Shown here piece after piece: positions 34,005 through 47,149 of a DNA stretch of 64,000 bases (its first letter is position 1; every line of letters starts with the position of its first letter). The translations under genes and the position numbers were made by a program. Under the pieces are notes generated by a model. It saw only the letters and a list, made by a program, of their open reading frames with translations, did no database searches and was not told the DNA's origin. The stretch is from positions 61,083,504-61,147,503 of the forward strand of contig NC_090280.1 of assembly GCF_037392515.1 (NCBI RefSeq), written 5' to 3'. This stretch comes from Haliotis asinina. Taxonomy: Eukaryota; Mollusca; Gastropoda; Lepetellida; Haliotidae.

Positions 34005-34945
34005 ACCCAAACTTTTGAAAGCTATTTTCTGAATCTACACGTGTATTCCTCAGGAAGGTTGTATAGTGTTTAACTTTAAAGGGACACAGGGCGAGTAATG
34101 TTTCGCCTCCCTTGAACATGACAGGCAGAGGGACGGGCAGTTGTCTGCTCTGACAGAATTTCTTCAACCTAAACGATGGGATACTAAAAGCGGTGCATGC
34201 CAATCAGATGCCGTTATTTGACAATATCTTCGGTACTTCTTGCATTAAAGTATCCCAGAAGTATGACCCTTTACGGATTTTCTGATGGATGGATGGTATA
34301 GTGACTATTACTTCTATATTTAATCATGCCAGGTAACGATGTTGTGTCAGTTTACTTATAAAATTAAAAACACATGTTTGATTTATTTAAATCCACCAAC
34401 GAAATCAACTCCACTTTGTCATTGCTGGGGAAAAAAAATGAAAATTAACTTAGGTAAATAGGTTTATCATATATTGAGGTCGTTACCGGTGCATTAGAGC
34501 AATCTGATACACTTTGCATCCAGATTGTGTAAATATGCAAAATCAGGTCATTAAGCTAACTACTGCTCAATTATGTTTTTCTTTTTTGGACAGAAAGATC
34601 TCATTTTTGGCAAGAATTATGCTCGCACTATATTAAAGACTAGTCACAACCATATGCCGCCGCTATGAATGCCCCTTCACCTTGGCGTACCGCTAAGTGT
34701 TCCTACGCAAATGCTCGAGTCTCACCGTATAAACTAAAGTACGGTTTGCCTTTTTAGAGTAATTTTAAGAATAGCACTATATGATAAACAGATTATTATC
34801 CTAGAGTGTTTCCGTGTCACTAATATAATATAATTTTTATTCCTAATATGTCATATTAATGATATAGAAACATACGCGGTTAATAACCTCTCTATATACA
34901 GCTGTTCACTTTATGTGTCTCTATGCAATAAGGAAGTTACGTTCG
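34005..34945. other. Intergenic, nothing recognised
   Basis: AT-rich with no feature that I can support. Confidence 0.4.
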
Positions 34946-34949
34946 TACT

Positions 34950-35330
34950 CCTATTTTCTCTTAGGCAACGAAAACAAGTATGCAGTACAGCGATTATCTG
35001 GACTATCCTTTAGTAAGCCATGTTTGGTGGTATAGATCTAGACCTGTTCATTTGTCATCATTCACTTGTTAGTCACTAAATGAATTTGGAATATGTATAA
35101 TTTGTGGTACCACGGCAACAATTACCCGATTTATGTGGTCAGCAATAGCTGGGTAAATATGAGATTTGATGTTTTTTTTCGTGAGAAAATGGGTACATAA
35201 TTGCCTACTGTGATGATCACTTTTTATCAGAACACTGAATTCATCCTCGACGACATCTAATTTGCAGTATTTGCACATAGTAGGTTTGTTACGAAATTTT
35301 CTCTTTCAACACCTTAAATCAGAGTAACTG
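34950..35330 (-). mobile_element. LINE 3'-end remnant
   Basis: The minus-strand frame 35069-35278 begins MCKYCKLDVVEDEFSVLIKS, matching the C-x2-C..(I/V)EDEFHF tail of gastropod non-LTR elements and the copy at 31511. The rest of the reverse transcriptase is not recognisable. Confidence 0.5.
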
Positions 35331-35856
35331 AACGAAACTTAGAGAAAGTAAAATGTAGACTACGAACCGTTTTGCACGTTTTTTATGGCTATCGTGCATG
35401 GAGAGAAGCTTTCATAAGATAGCAAAACAACGCTCAAGTGTGTACACTGGCATATGATACACTTTGCAAACCTTTTCCATTCATCCTGTTTTGACCTACA
35501 GGTGTTTCTCTCGATGTTTCGACCATACGCCCGTTCCATGACCAGCGAACGCTGTAACCATTAGTCTACTACACCACCCATTTCAACTAGGAAGTAGGAG
35601 GCACATTATGCACGATCATGTTGACTCCTTAGATCAGATCAAAGAGTAAATATGTATCACAGTTTCCAATCTCTTGCATGCTATGGTAGATATGGTAGAT
35701 ATAAGTCATAATACCTGGCCAGATGGTAGACGAAAAGATCACAATTCCTCATTCATGCCAGCCTTCACGGTTTGTTAGTCCTTTATCGCAGCACTCTGCA
35801 GTGCGGCAAAAAATCACAGTGACTTGTAGACTAATAACTGGTCCCTGAAATCAGCA

Positions 35857-35982
35857 TATGCTGAACAGAAAAAGTAAGGCAACTGTCGAAAAAATGAAAT
35901 ATCATAAATATATACGCTCATGTTTATGTCTTTTTAAAATAACTTAAAAAAACAGATTTGTGTTTCTTTTGCTGTTCAGTAT
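35857..35982. mobile_element. MITE copy 3 (TA-flanked)
   Basis: Ends TATGCTGAACAGAAAAAG and CTTTTGCTGTTCAGTATA are near-perfect inverted repeats. The centre ..ATGAAATATCATAAA..CTCATGTTTATGTCTT is shared with copies 1 and 2. Confidence 0.65.
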
Positions 35983-35999
35983 ATTTCACAGAAAAAAAA

Positions 36000-38925
36000 A
36001 CAGTTCATAATAAACAATGAAATATAATGAAAAAGATCCTTGAGGCTTTCTAAATGTTCAGAAACTGTGGAAGTCTTAGACTTGTCACATATTCTAGACT
36101 TGCATGGGCTTCCTTTGATATACTTGTTTCGGGGTCTGGACAAAAGACTAAGTGGCTTCTATTTCAGTCAACTGAAAACAAGCCAGATAAGGAGCAACTA
36201 CGTCGTTGAGAAACGATGTCAAGCAGTCGTCAATAGCACAAGTCCCACAGTCCTTAAACAGCGTTATTTTCCTTTCTGCATGGCCACGCGGCAGCGCCTA
36301 AACCCTAAATGAACCAAACATAGATTTCCCCAGCTTCTGATTCTCCCGTCACACCCAGGCACTTTTCAGTTTTTAAGGAATTAGTTGCTTTTATCAAAAT
36401 TACATATATTCGGAGACTTCATGCATTCGTCAAAAATGACACCTAAAGGTTACTGGAAAACCCTTCAAGCGTAATCACTGCCTTTGGCTGTAGGAATCTC
36501 CCACTGAACCAGTTAGTCATAAGAGAGTCTGATTTCTTACTTCGGGACTATCATGATGGTTAGCGTTCGTGTCGGCAATTGTTAAGTTCTCAGTATAATT
36601 GTCATTCTGTATTCCCTATTAGTTCATGTCTTTTAAGATATGACATGCTTTGAAAGGGGGCGTAGCCTGGTGGCTGAAAAAGCCCTCTTCCTCTAGCGAT
36701 AAATGTTTGACATAATTTACTTTTGTAAACAGTCGCGAGGTCAGGCACGTAGCAAGCCATTCTTTGTTTCAGCCCAATAGGCTGCAAACCTTTCTGTCCA
36801 TAGACAGCAGTAAACGTTTCGTGACGATTTTTGGTCTCTTTACTGAAATACTACATGCACAATATGTTGTCTTGCTTCTTGTAATTTGGGACAATGTTGT
36901 ATCATTGTTTTACTATTGTGGAATTTTAATGTCATGAATTATGATTTAATAATAAGATAGTTAACAATTGTCAAACTATATATTTGTTACGAGGGAGAAG
37001 TGCAGAGAGAGAAACAGCCAGGTATATTATTTATTCATTTACCTGTGCAGAGCTTTTCTCCCATTCCTGGCTATACTTCAAAATGCCTTTCAAGAACTTC
37101 AAGGTAAACATCTTCAATCAATCTTTATTCACATATGAAAGTTACAGTACAAGTGCACACAATGTTTAACAACATAGTGGATTTCTCTCCATAACAGCAT
37201 GATGAATGAACAAAGAATATTTTACCCTAATATGCCGTAAGCAATAATTGGCAGCTAGAGGTTTGAAGATTGTGTCCCAAAATAACTGTGAATATCTTTG
37301 TTTCTAATGCTACTATGATGATTACAAATTAGCAGATAACTGCATCAGTTTTCCAGGACATCTACAGTATAGCACACAACAGGATAACACCTTAAGCCAT
37401 AGTCAGCAGAACGAGACTGGGATAAGATTAGTCTTACTTTCTTACTATTGATTAATACCTAAAATCAGTCATCAGTCGAGTGCAAATAAATAGAGAGCAG
37501 TTGTGAAACTAATTCTTTAAAAGTAGTATGCATCCACCCAAACACCCCATCCTACACCCCCTCAGAAATATATATTTATGCAGAACAATATGTAATAACA
37601 ATGTTAATACTTAAATTTCTTTGAAACGATTCTAATGGAACCGAATGCTGCCTAGATTTATCATACACTATAAGTCTGCACGTCACATGAAATGAAAATT
37701 GAATTCGAAACTTATTTCAGTACGTAAATGTACTATTTGTCGAGTGTTCCATGTTTTTACAACTGCAGTTTCTCTGAGAAAGGACTGAGAGATCGGTACA
37801 ATCAAACCACAGTTTAGAACTCTTTCTCAGCTGAAATAACACTTGCATTTGCTTATGACAGGTGCACCGATTGGAAAGATATGTTGACATTCTCTCAAAT
37901 GCTGGTATAATAATTAATTGATAGTGATTCACAAACACATTATGTCATCGAAAATGTATAACTAATTATTATCACCTAAATTTATGTTAAATTCTTTGGG
38001 TGAACACTTTATTTTTTTTCCCAATGGCTCCCACCATGAAAATATCACACACACACAAAGCCGAGATACATGCGGCTTAAGCAATAAAGCTAAATGATGT
38101 ACAGGTAAGAGATCAGTATATTAATATATTAAAAAACATGCATAAATCATTAAGTAGATGATGTATCGATAATACCAGGTACAAATCAATACAGAGTTGA
38201 GAGCCGTCTAAATACTGGCGAGAGAAGACTCCAGTTATCATTAAAACTATTTATTAAATTATATATTTTTACATAATTATGATTTTCCACACAGAATATT
38301 TCTTTTAGACATTTTGTATGTAAAGTTGGATTTGTAAGCATATTTTTAACATATAAGCATATTTTTGTATCTGTGAATGTGTATCTTTGTAGAGTGATGA
38401 TGTGATTTCGAGTACCAAACCAAATCATGACTTTGATAATATCAGTGGATGGCAATAAATATTGTTAAGCCAGATTTGTAGGTTTATCCAAAAGGTTTTT
38501 GTCTCCTCGTATTTCCACATATTTGCAGAAAGAGCACAAACTGCTATCAACCTTTTTACCTTTGACCCATTCCGTTTTTAATCAATAATACCTTGTAGAA
38601 TTCTACACTGAAAGTTTATAAGTTTTGTATCTTGTGATTCCTTTTGCAATTTTTCCAATCAAAGTCGATATCAAGAAATAAAAGCTGCCATTTATGACAA
38701 CTGTTTGGATATGTATTATTGCAAATACGTTTATCATTTTTAAAAAATCCTGCAGTCTTTTGATGCTTTTACTAATTCTAGCTGACAATGGTAAACATTC
38801 AAATTCCTGACACTATCTATCTACACTGACTTTCAGAGGTACGTATATTTACGTACGTATATGCATTTGATAACAGTTATGCCACTTATCTCAATGTGTT
38901 GTTCATCCTCTCAAGTATTCAGACA
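36000..38925. other. Intergenic, nothing firmly recognised
   Basis: A 90-codon frame at 36040-36312 and short minus-strand frames at 38186-38788 show no recognisable domain. Possible old transposon debris. Confidence 0.35.
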
Positions 38926-38931
38926 CACAGT

Positions 38932-39903
38932 TCATGTCACGGTCCCATTTGGGAATACAGCTAACCTCCTGGAATCAGTTGCAGGTTGTTGCCCACAATT
39001 CTGATGTTGTACAATGTAGGGGATAGCGTAACAAATAAAACCGAGCACAAGGGATGCAATTACAAAAAGCACCACACACACTATACATTTAACTGGGCAC
39101 CTTTTCATCGTTGTATCAGTTGGTGTCTCGCCATCTGTTCCTGAAGAAGAACGAATGAGGTGATGATCTGAATTCCGTCTGGACGTCTGTGTGCGAGAAT
39201 TTCCCGATGTTGCCGATGTTACTCCAGTATTGGAACTGTTTTGTGACAGCGACATAGATTTTACACTTTGGAACCCCTTCCGATATAACTTAGTTTGACC
39301 CATTCTTGTTTCGGGTGACACAAAGTTATTTCTCATGATGTTTCTGTACAAATTTCGAGCATACAGTTGCTTCACCGCTGATCGTGGCATAACGTGTTTA
39401 TGTCTGGAGTTGACAACTGGATCAGACATGCATCTAGACTCATTTGCTGAATGTATTTCCTTTGTAATGTTAAGATAGTTGTTCTCTTTCATTACCATAG
39501 GTAATCGAAGCAGTCTTTCCCTCAAGTCATCAAGCCATTTCCCTCCTTTGACCACGATGGTAGGGAAACCCCTGTGTAGAGGATGATGAAAATGTTCTGT
39601 CTGTAAGTAAATCACATTCATAACCCCTCTATACACGGCATTGGAAACAGCGACGTTGTGACCGTATATACATGTTTTACTTTCAGAGTTTGTCCATATT
39701 ATCAATGACCACGTTGACTGTAACATAAAGCCGTCTCTTTGTTCGAATTCCCAACCTCCGTCTTCACCTTGTACAAAGTAATCCAAGCATTTGATTCCAG
39801 ACTTTGACAGCCTTGCCTTCACTTTTAACGCCAGCGATATCCCATGGCTGCAATCCCCGTCATATATCACGTTAACACTGATTTTCTTGGGCCCTCTGCC
39901 CAT
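38932..39903 (-). CDS. TIR/SEFIR-like single-pass membrane protein, copy 2
   Basis: Paralogue of 32793-33695, also intronless; 323 aa from the ATG at 39903 (331 aa from the in-frame ATG at 39927). The shared start MxxGxxKISVN favours 39903. By eye about four-fifths of the N-terminal ~128 residues are identical to copy 1, while the linker differs much more and is longer (inserted segment with NFVSPETRMGQTKLYRKG). Numbered from 39927, the transmembrane segment is about 281-306 (CIVCVVLFVIASLVLGFICY onward). The tail YIVQHQNCGQQPATDSRRLA is nearly the same as in copy 1 and ends with the sequon NGT. Conservation of the fold core, membrane anchor and tail against a diverging linker suggests both copies were kept under selection (inference). 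Confidence 0.75.
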   Translation of the reverse strand: MGRGPKKISVNVIYDGDCSHGISLALKVKARLSKSGIKCLDYFVQGEDGGWEFEQRDGFMLQSTWSLIIWTNSESKTCIYGHNVAVSNAVYRGVMNVIYLQTEHFHHPLHRGFPTIVVKGGKWLDDLRERLLRLPMVMKENNYLNITKEIHSANESRCMSDPVVNSRHKHVMPRSAVKQLYARNLYRNIMRNNFVSPETRMGQTKLYRKGFQSVKSMSLSQNSSNTGVTSATSGNSRTQTSRRNSDHHLIRSSSGTDGETPTDTTMKRCPVKCIVCVVLFVIASLVLGFICYAIPYIVQHQNCGQQPATDSRRLAVFPNGTVT

Positions 39904-40240
39904 TGCATGGCAATGCCACCGATTCATGAATCGTTTTCGAATATTTTCCTTGCACTGACTACTATCTATACTTTAGCAACAGGAACACTGAGTTCAAATG
40001 GTCGAGAACAAATGTCAACAAGAAGTATATAATTTTATGAAAACTTTACATCCTGATACAATAACTGGCTTTTACGTCCTGGTATAATAACTGGCTTTGT
40101 TGTGACATAGGGAATAACACTGGACAGTTCTCATGTCTAAAATTTAAGTTTCTATATTGGTTCAAAGGTTTTGCACTGTTTAATCTTCCATGAAGAAGAT
40201 CAAATATCTTGTTTTGCGTGCACATGTTCATGCCTAACAT
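39904..40240 (-). promoter_or_regulatory. Duplicated 5' flank of TIR-like copy 2
   Basis: Homologous to the copy-1 flank. Copy 2 alone carries a ~30-bp tandem repeat (two versions of CTG(A/G)TA(C/T)AATAACTGGCTTT near 40050-40100). Confidence 0.4.
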
Positions 40241-40689
40241 TCTAACGGATCATTTTCGGATTTTTTTTACCCCAACGTCCTAATGTTTAACTATAATAAA
40301 ATGGTGTATACAGTTTGATAAAAATAAAGAGGGGCATCAATTTTGCCAGAACGTATCATTTGATCATTGTGTGACTTGAGGAGTACTTCCTAATTTCGGG
40401 ACAAAAAGGTAGAGGATATAGGATTTACAACATTGATAAAATGCAAATGATGAAGCAAAGGAGGAAACAGATGATGATGATAAATTAGGGAAACATAGAC
40501 ATAGACAATACTTTATTGCCTTAAAAGGAAATCGTATCGCAGAGCTTTTATCAAAGAGCTTGAGAAGAAAAACAAACAAACAAATGACCTAACAGCATAA
40601 AATACGGAACTACTGAAAACATAAAAGAAATAATATGTGCTTAATATTATACATAATAACATGATGACTGGACAATCAACGTTTGTATA

Positions 40690-42000
40690 AAAGCGCAAAT
40701 TCTGAGGTACAAAAGATGTTCCAGCTCTTTCAGTCTTGGTGATTGGTACTGTGTAGCGGTGACCAGATGGCAGAAGCTTCTGCTCTTGATTTCAAATATG
40801 TGTTGAGTCATTAATGATTTTTTTCAGACGTTGAAAACACTTGCCGCTCAAATATAAGTAAAAGATTATTGAAAGTGACCCCGACTATTTTACTAGCTGT
40901 ATTTACAATTTTGTTAAGTTTTACTTTGTTTTTGATCGAGAGAGATTCAAACCAGCACTGAGAAGTAAAAAGGAGTATATTTTGAAATAAAAGTGGCATA
41001 AAACAACATCATAAGAGATTGGGAAACATTAAAAGATCGCAGTTTGTGCATTAGATGGAGGCGTTGCTGACATTTACTATATATGGCATCAGTGTTGGTA
41101 TTCCACGTTAACCTGTTATCAATAAATAGTCCAAGGTACTTGTATTCAGTGACTATCTAAAATGGTTCGCCATTAATAAACAAATGTGATACGATTGGGG
41201 AGTTAATTCTGAAGTTAATACACAGTTCTTTTGTCTTTTTCACGTTTAAAATCAAATGATTCTCTGTACACCATGACATGAAATAATTTACATTATCTCT
41301 GTATTGTCGCTCTGAGATGCAATCATACATCTGACCACAAATGGCTGCATTATCAGGAAACTTCACATTTATACAGTTATTGTCTACGCTAGTGCAGTCA
41401 TTGGTGTGCAGAGTGAACAGTACTGGCGACATAACACAACCATGCGGCACTCCTGGATTGATAACCTTCGTGGCAGATACACTGCCGTTAACTTTCACAC
41501 ACTGAAATCTTCCATGGAGAAAATATCCGATCCATCTAATCAACTACTCCCATAGTTTGCAGCTTCCTTACCATGGTGTGCTGTTGTATCGTGTTGAAGG
41601 CTGAAGTGAAGCCAACGAATAGTATTCTAATGTAGGACTTCGGGGTCTCCAGATGCTTATGTACGTTATAGAGAAGAGAGAGTTTGGAGTCAACAACCCC
41701 AGGTTTGGATCTGTATGCGAACTGTATAAAGTTAAGTAGATGGTTTACTTCTGTCTTCAGAAACTTCAAAATGATGCGCTCGAGACACTTCATAGCAATG
41801 GAGGTTAATGACGATACCTATTTGGTTCTTGTGGCTTGCTTTCTTGGGAATGGGTATGATCTTTGACGTTGTGTGTTGGTGTGCACGTTTCACGTTTCAT
41901 TTTTACCCGAGTTGCAATGGTGATATAACAAAATTTCAGGATAAAAGTGGGAGGAACACCCCTGCATCCTCTCCTGGATCTGCCTATGAACAACCATGGT
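40690..42000 (-). mobile_element. Decayed non-LTR retrotransposon (LINE) reverse transcriptase
   Basis: On the minus strand from 42000 down: SKIIPIPKKA; MKCLERIILKFLKTEV..FAYRSKPGVVD (41536-41793); GVPHGCVMSPVLFTLHTNDC, FPDNAAI (normal FADD motif changed) and WCTENHLILNVKKTKEL (41157-41543); then SIKNKVKLNKIVNTASKIVG (40811-40999) and LLPSGHRYTVP. This is the order of a CR1/L2/Rex-type reverse transcriptase C-terminal half. Frame breaks and the altered catalytic motif show that it is dead. Confidence 0.75.
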
Positions 42001-42019
42001 TATATGGAACCTTATGACA

Positions 42020-42880
42020 TAATTTAAACAGTTTTGCTTCACTTCCTGCCTTACAAAATAACTTACTATTTAAAAAAAATGTCATTTAACATTGTGAGTG
42101 ACATACCGGATCAACCATAGTCCTATAAAAATCGTAATATTCTTAATATCTATTGAGTTGATGTTGATGCTGTCAATACATGTGGCAAACTGATTGATGA
42201 CTTTTTTAAAATCATCAATGAAAGGAGAACGGTTTTAAGGAAAGGTCGAGCGATAACACAAAGAGTATTCAAACAGTTATAACGACACAGACTTCTCATT
42301 ACAAGACGCCTGAACTGAAGTCAATGCCGTAGTATTGAAGTATTGCCAGAACAAGGTATAGGTTAAAAAAATATTTAAACTACATAAAACCACTAAAACG
42401 GCTGGCAATGTTCACGCTGATATTTCATAACACCCTAGTTATAATACCACCGTGTGTGCTGGACAAAATATGACATTATATCCATGGTGCCATTTTAACC
42501 AGATATGGCTTGGGGGAATCTGTGCAATCAGCAAAGTGACTGAGCTGATGTCTCCTGTAATCAGCCTTGAATGACTGCATAATCTATCTGCTGCAGATGA
42601 CTTGTTGTTTATGGCTGAAGTGCATTGTCACATGTGTTATCCTATCTTGGATTACAGGACGATTTAAAGCATCAGTGTCTTTGGTTAATTAACTGGAGTC
42701 ACGTCAGTTAACCAGTTAAGGTATGTATACAAATGCAGCCAGTGCAACTGGCATTATAAGCAGGGACAAATGACATTATACCCAGTTTGGCATTATAACA
42801 TTCATTCAAATGAGAAACCATTGTTTATTGGTTGTTTAACCTGTCACTCATCAATTTTCTACCTATATGGCGGCGATCAG
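42020..42880. other. Intergenic, nothing recognised
   Basis: No gene or known repeat core seen. Confidence 0.4.
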
Positions 42881-43015
42881 TAAATGAGAGTTTGGATCAA
42901 ATAATCCAGTGATCAAAATCATGAGCTTCGGTGTAAGGAGTTGGGACACGAAGGCATGTGGGTAAACCCTGTGAGCGAGCCTGACCATACGATCCCGTTA
43001 GTCTTACAGCCACGA
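42865..43015 (-). repeat. SINE-like repeat (family A), partial
   Basis: Complement of the family-A tail and core: CTATATGGCGGCGATCAGTA, AATAATCCAGTGATCAAAAT, GAGCCTGACCATACGATCCC. Confidence 0.6.
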
Positions 43016-43019
43016 AGTA

Positions 43020-44147
43020 GTGGTGTTACTCTCCGATAATAACCACAGGTTACCAGTTGTGAGTGCGACATCTTCTAGGGTTGGGTATCGTCAAAATTTT
43101 CGTATTGAATTATTTTCTGATATGAGTTGGAGTATTATGTAGTGCAATATATTGTGAAAGTGTAACAGGTGGGTTAATCTCTAATATATTCTGTTCCGTA
43201 AAAAGTGACTTTTTGCCATGACATGCTTTTGAACCTTCTGTGCATGGGCATGTAATACATGACAACTGAATGGTTCGTGAACTCCTTCAATGAAAAGGAG
43301 ATCGATATGCCTTATCTTCTTGTCCAAGTGTTTGAGTAAAGCATCGACAAAAACCTTTCTAAAACACTATGTTGTTTTTCCTACTATATGTATGTCATCA
43401 TCATCCCATTAGATCACAATATGGATCAGACACTGAACAGAACAGATCCTAAGTTGCTGTTCAAATGTCCAAGTTGCTGCTATTATCAATAAAACATCTT
43501 TACAGAACTGAAAATAATTTTTTGAAAGAAATAAAAAAAAATATTGATTTAAAGAACTTAGTTCCAGTAAAACTATAGCATATTACTGTTGTTATTTTGT
43601 GTCTTCTGCCACAACAGAATAAAAGCTATCACACTCATACGAGCAACACCACAAGTTCAACTTCAACACAACTTGAAGGCTGCAACATTAGTCCTCTCTC
43701 TTGACAAGAATGAGCTGCTGAAGGTCAGTTCTAACCCGGATCTTCAAGGGGTAAAATGGGAAAAGGAGTTTCCAACAATTAGGGTTCAGTTATCTCATTT
43801 ATTAGTCTAAGAATTACAAGATATATGGGCTACAATACATAGAAGACATACGGTTATTGTTTATCCAATAATTTGGAAAAGAGCACAACAAAATAATTCC
43901 ATCATGATAAGAAAGTTGTACCAAATGACTACTGTTTCTATTAGTGCTGGTACTGGCAGACAACAAGCGATATGTTACATCATGATACTAAAAGTTTCAT
44001 CAAGATCAAATACTGTCAATGTATTGTGCACTTCAGCTACAATACAATACAAATCTCTATATAAGGATGGCAATACAATACATATCATGATACTAAAACC
44101 TTAAATCTAACACTACTCCACCTGCCCCTGTACAATTAGTGGTACTC
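43020..44147. other. Intergenic, nothing recognised
   Basis: Downstream of the Piwi fragment. A 73-codon plus-strand frame at 43589-43810 has no recognisable domain. Confidence 0.35.
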
Positions 44148-44974
44148 TTAGATGACACTGAGTGGCATGTTGTAGTAGGGGTGGGTCAACTTGTAGTTGA
44201 GTCTCTGTAGGTACTCTCCACGAAGACGTGTGTCATCCCAGAGGACGATGTAGTGGGTGGGCATCACTGTGCCCCTTGAATCACAGAAAGAAGATGAAAC
44301 TGTCATAGAACAAGGTGAAGTGAAATGGGGTTTAATAGTGCGTTGCAAGGCTTCTGTTCAAATGAGAACAATGAATGACTGATAACAGGGATAAGTGCAC
44401 AAAACATACATGATACACATGGTCCTGAAATCCCCAAAGGATCTGAAATCTCATGCTCTATTATCAATCATAGAAAGTGTTGTTCAAGGAACTATCATGA
44501 AACATAGTTCTCTTTACGCCCTTCACACAAAGGGGTGACAAATGGTTGATGTAACAGTGAGAGCTGTTTCCTGACATGTAGGGAGCTGTGCTGAATTGAA
44601 CCTTAAGTGTGTGCAAGTGCTGTTCCACTATATTAACTACACTTCCTACATCTCAAATGTCTAAGTCTTTCTTGACAGATATTGCGATTTTGCCATATAC
44701 AAAGTTAAACATCAATGTATCATGGCCCATTTGTAGTACTGTATCAGGATATACAACAAGCTTAAATTTTGTATCAATTCAATGTTTCAGAGGTCCATTG
44801 ATCGATGCATCAATGTGTATCGATAAATCATCACACAACTATGTATTATAGAGCATTTGTTTTCATACAATAACAACAAGGGACATAACTACACCTGATC
44901 AGAGTTTGATGTTTTGGTTGGTTTGTATAAACTGCTGCTTTCATCAATATTAGGTGCTATATGTTGCTGTGTGT

Positions 44975-45165
44975 AAATAATTGAGTCTGCAAAAGACAAT
45001 CCAGCGATTATCATCATGAGCATCATCTACCAAACTGGAACATGATGACTTGTCATCCTGGTCAGTGAGTATGATCGTCCCATCAGCTTAGTCAACTCTT
45101 ACAACAAGCACAGGTTGCTGAAGACCAATTCTAAACCAAATCTTCAGAGATCGCTGCTGTTTAGA
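44975..45165 (-). repeat. SINE-like repeat (family A), partial
   Basis: Complement of core and head: AATAATTGAGTCTGCAAAAG, GATTATCATCATGAGCATCA, TTGCTGAAGACCAATTCTAA. Between Piwi pieces. Confidence 0.6.
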
Positions 45166-45419
45166 AACAGTCTACAATCTGACCTTATAGCCTACATAAG
45201 AAACACAAGTTGGCAGTTACATGACACTGATAGTTATCAAACGTATGTGGGTTATTGTGGTGTTATTTGGAAATTGATAGTTGAAGTTTTCATTCAGAAG
45301 TGATGACTTACTCTATTAATTTAGAAGTAAGCTACAAATTTTCTAAAATTCTGAATTTCCTGAACTTATTATGAATTATGAAATACTGGCCACAGATTTG
45401 AGTCAAACCTCAGTCTGTG

Positions 45420-45630
45420 CTGTGAAGATCTGGGATAAAACTGATCTTCAGCTACCCATGCCTGTTGTAAGAGGCGACTAGCGGGAATGGGTGGTCAGAC
45501 TCACTAACATGGTAGACACATGTCATCATATCTCATTTGCATAGTTTGATTGCTGGATCGCTGGATTGTCTGGTCCAGACACAATATAAAGCTGGAATTT
45601 TGCTGAGTGCATCACAAATTAATAAACAAA
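45420..45630 (+). repeat. SINE-like repeat (family A), internally deleted
   Basis: GTGAAGATCTGGGATAAAAC head and CTGGATTGTCTGGTCCAGAC core; part of the tail is missing. Confidence 0.6.
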
Positions 45631-46184
45631 CAAACCATAAAGCTGATCATGCTTTAAACAACAAGCTGACAGACTACAATGGTTTCCTTTAAGCATGCAC
45701 AATACTTACATTGTATGTTCGGTCAACACTGCTGCTGAAGTCATAGTGGTGCTTCTGAACCTGTTCCATGCTCAGCTGCTTCAACAACCTGCAATAAAGA
45801 CAGCCGATTATGTAAGTACGTGAGTGAGTTGTGGATTTATGTCTGTGATTTATTTCTGTGATTAAAAAGATCAATGTGATATAGTTAAAGATAGTTTTAA
45901 CTTTTTAATCAAAATACAAATATACAGAAAGACATTAAATTAGTGAAACAAAAAAGTTGCATTACAAACTGAAATTAATGGCAGCAGATGAGAGAAGTAT
46001 GACACATAGCATGCAGACAACTGAATCATTACATGTAAGATTGAACAATCTTTGACCTGAAAGACCCAGATTAGAATACTTGTTAGAAGCTTGTCGTAAG
46101 AGGTGATTAATGGAATCAGACTCACTGTCTTGGTTGACACGTCATTGTATATACAAACTGCAGAGACCAGTGCTCGTGAGTGAG

Positions 46185-46660
46185 TTTAGTTTAGCTTCAC
46201 ACCGCACTCAGCAATATTCCAGCCATATGGCGGCGGTCTATAAATAATTGAGTCTGGAACAGACAATCCATTGACCAACAACATGAGCAATGATTTGCAC
46301 AATTGGGAACTGATGACATGTGTCAACCAAGTCAGCAAGCCTGACCATCCACTTACAACAAGAATAGTTGCCTTTTATGGGAAGCATAAGGATTGCTGAA
46401 GACCTATTCTATCCAGGGACCTTCATGGGTCAGATCGATGATCATAATGTTGAACACTGGATTGTTAGAACTAGACTTGATTGGACCAGATTATTTGCAG
46501 ACCGCATATCACTGAGTATGGCATTGAACAACAAATACAGCACACTGCTACTCATACGGGATGTTGATCACTGGATTTTCTGGTCCAGACTCAATTATTT
46601 ACAGACCACCACCAAATAGCTGGAATATTGCTGAGTGCGGTGTTAAACAACAAACAATGT
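46185..46660. repeat. Inverted pair of family-A SINEs
   Basis: A minus-strand copy (about 46185-46435, with CAGCCATATGGCGGCGGTCT) meets a plus-strand copy (about 46435-46655, ending TAGCTGGAATATTGCTGAG). Second such head-to-head pair in the window. Confidence 0.65.
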
Positions 46661-47149
46661 TTAATCACTTGCCGCAGATGGCTTACTAAGAGCAATATGA
46701 GTTTACTATGGTAAATATAAAAGAGCAATAAATTTGAACTTTTAACCAGGCAAAAATCAAAATTACATGTACCAACTTCAATTGCAAAAACTTGGTCATA
46801 CAATTCCGACATAAAACCTCACGTTTTTACAATTCTGAAGAAAAAAACTCTGAGCAGGTCTCACTTGTGAGCAGTACCTCTCACAGTGCTACTCTAGGAT
46901 TGTGACTGTGAGATACCTAGAATACAAGGCAAGAGGCAGTAGGTTCATAAATGTATTGAAGAGATGAATCAGCTGTGACCCACCTTCTGAGGTTGATGCT
47001 GTATACTTGGATGGCTGGTGGAGCACCAGGAGGCAGCCCTGACCTCAACCTAATGGACAGTCTGATCAGGACACTGTCATTCTGTCATGTTATACCACCG
47101 GCCATCTACACCAACCAAAATATTTTTACTGGAAAGTGAGAACGGTTTT

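Noticed and set aside
41157-41793. Reverse-transcriptase frames as a host gene or active LINE
   Set aside because: Catalytic FADD box is altered and the frame is broken several times; it is a dead LINE.
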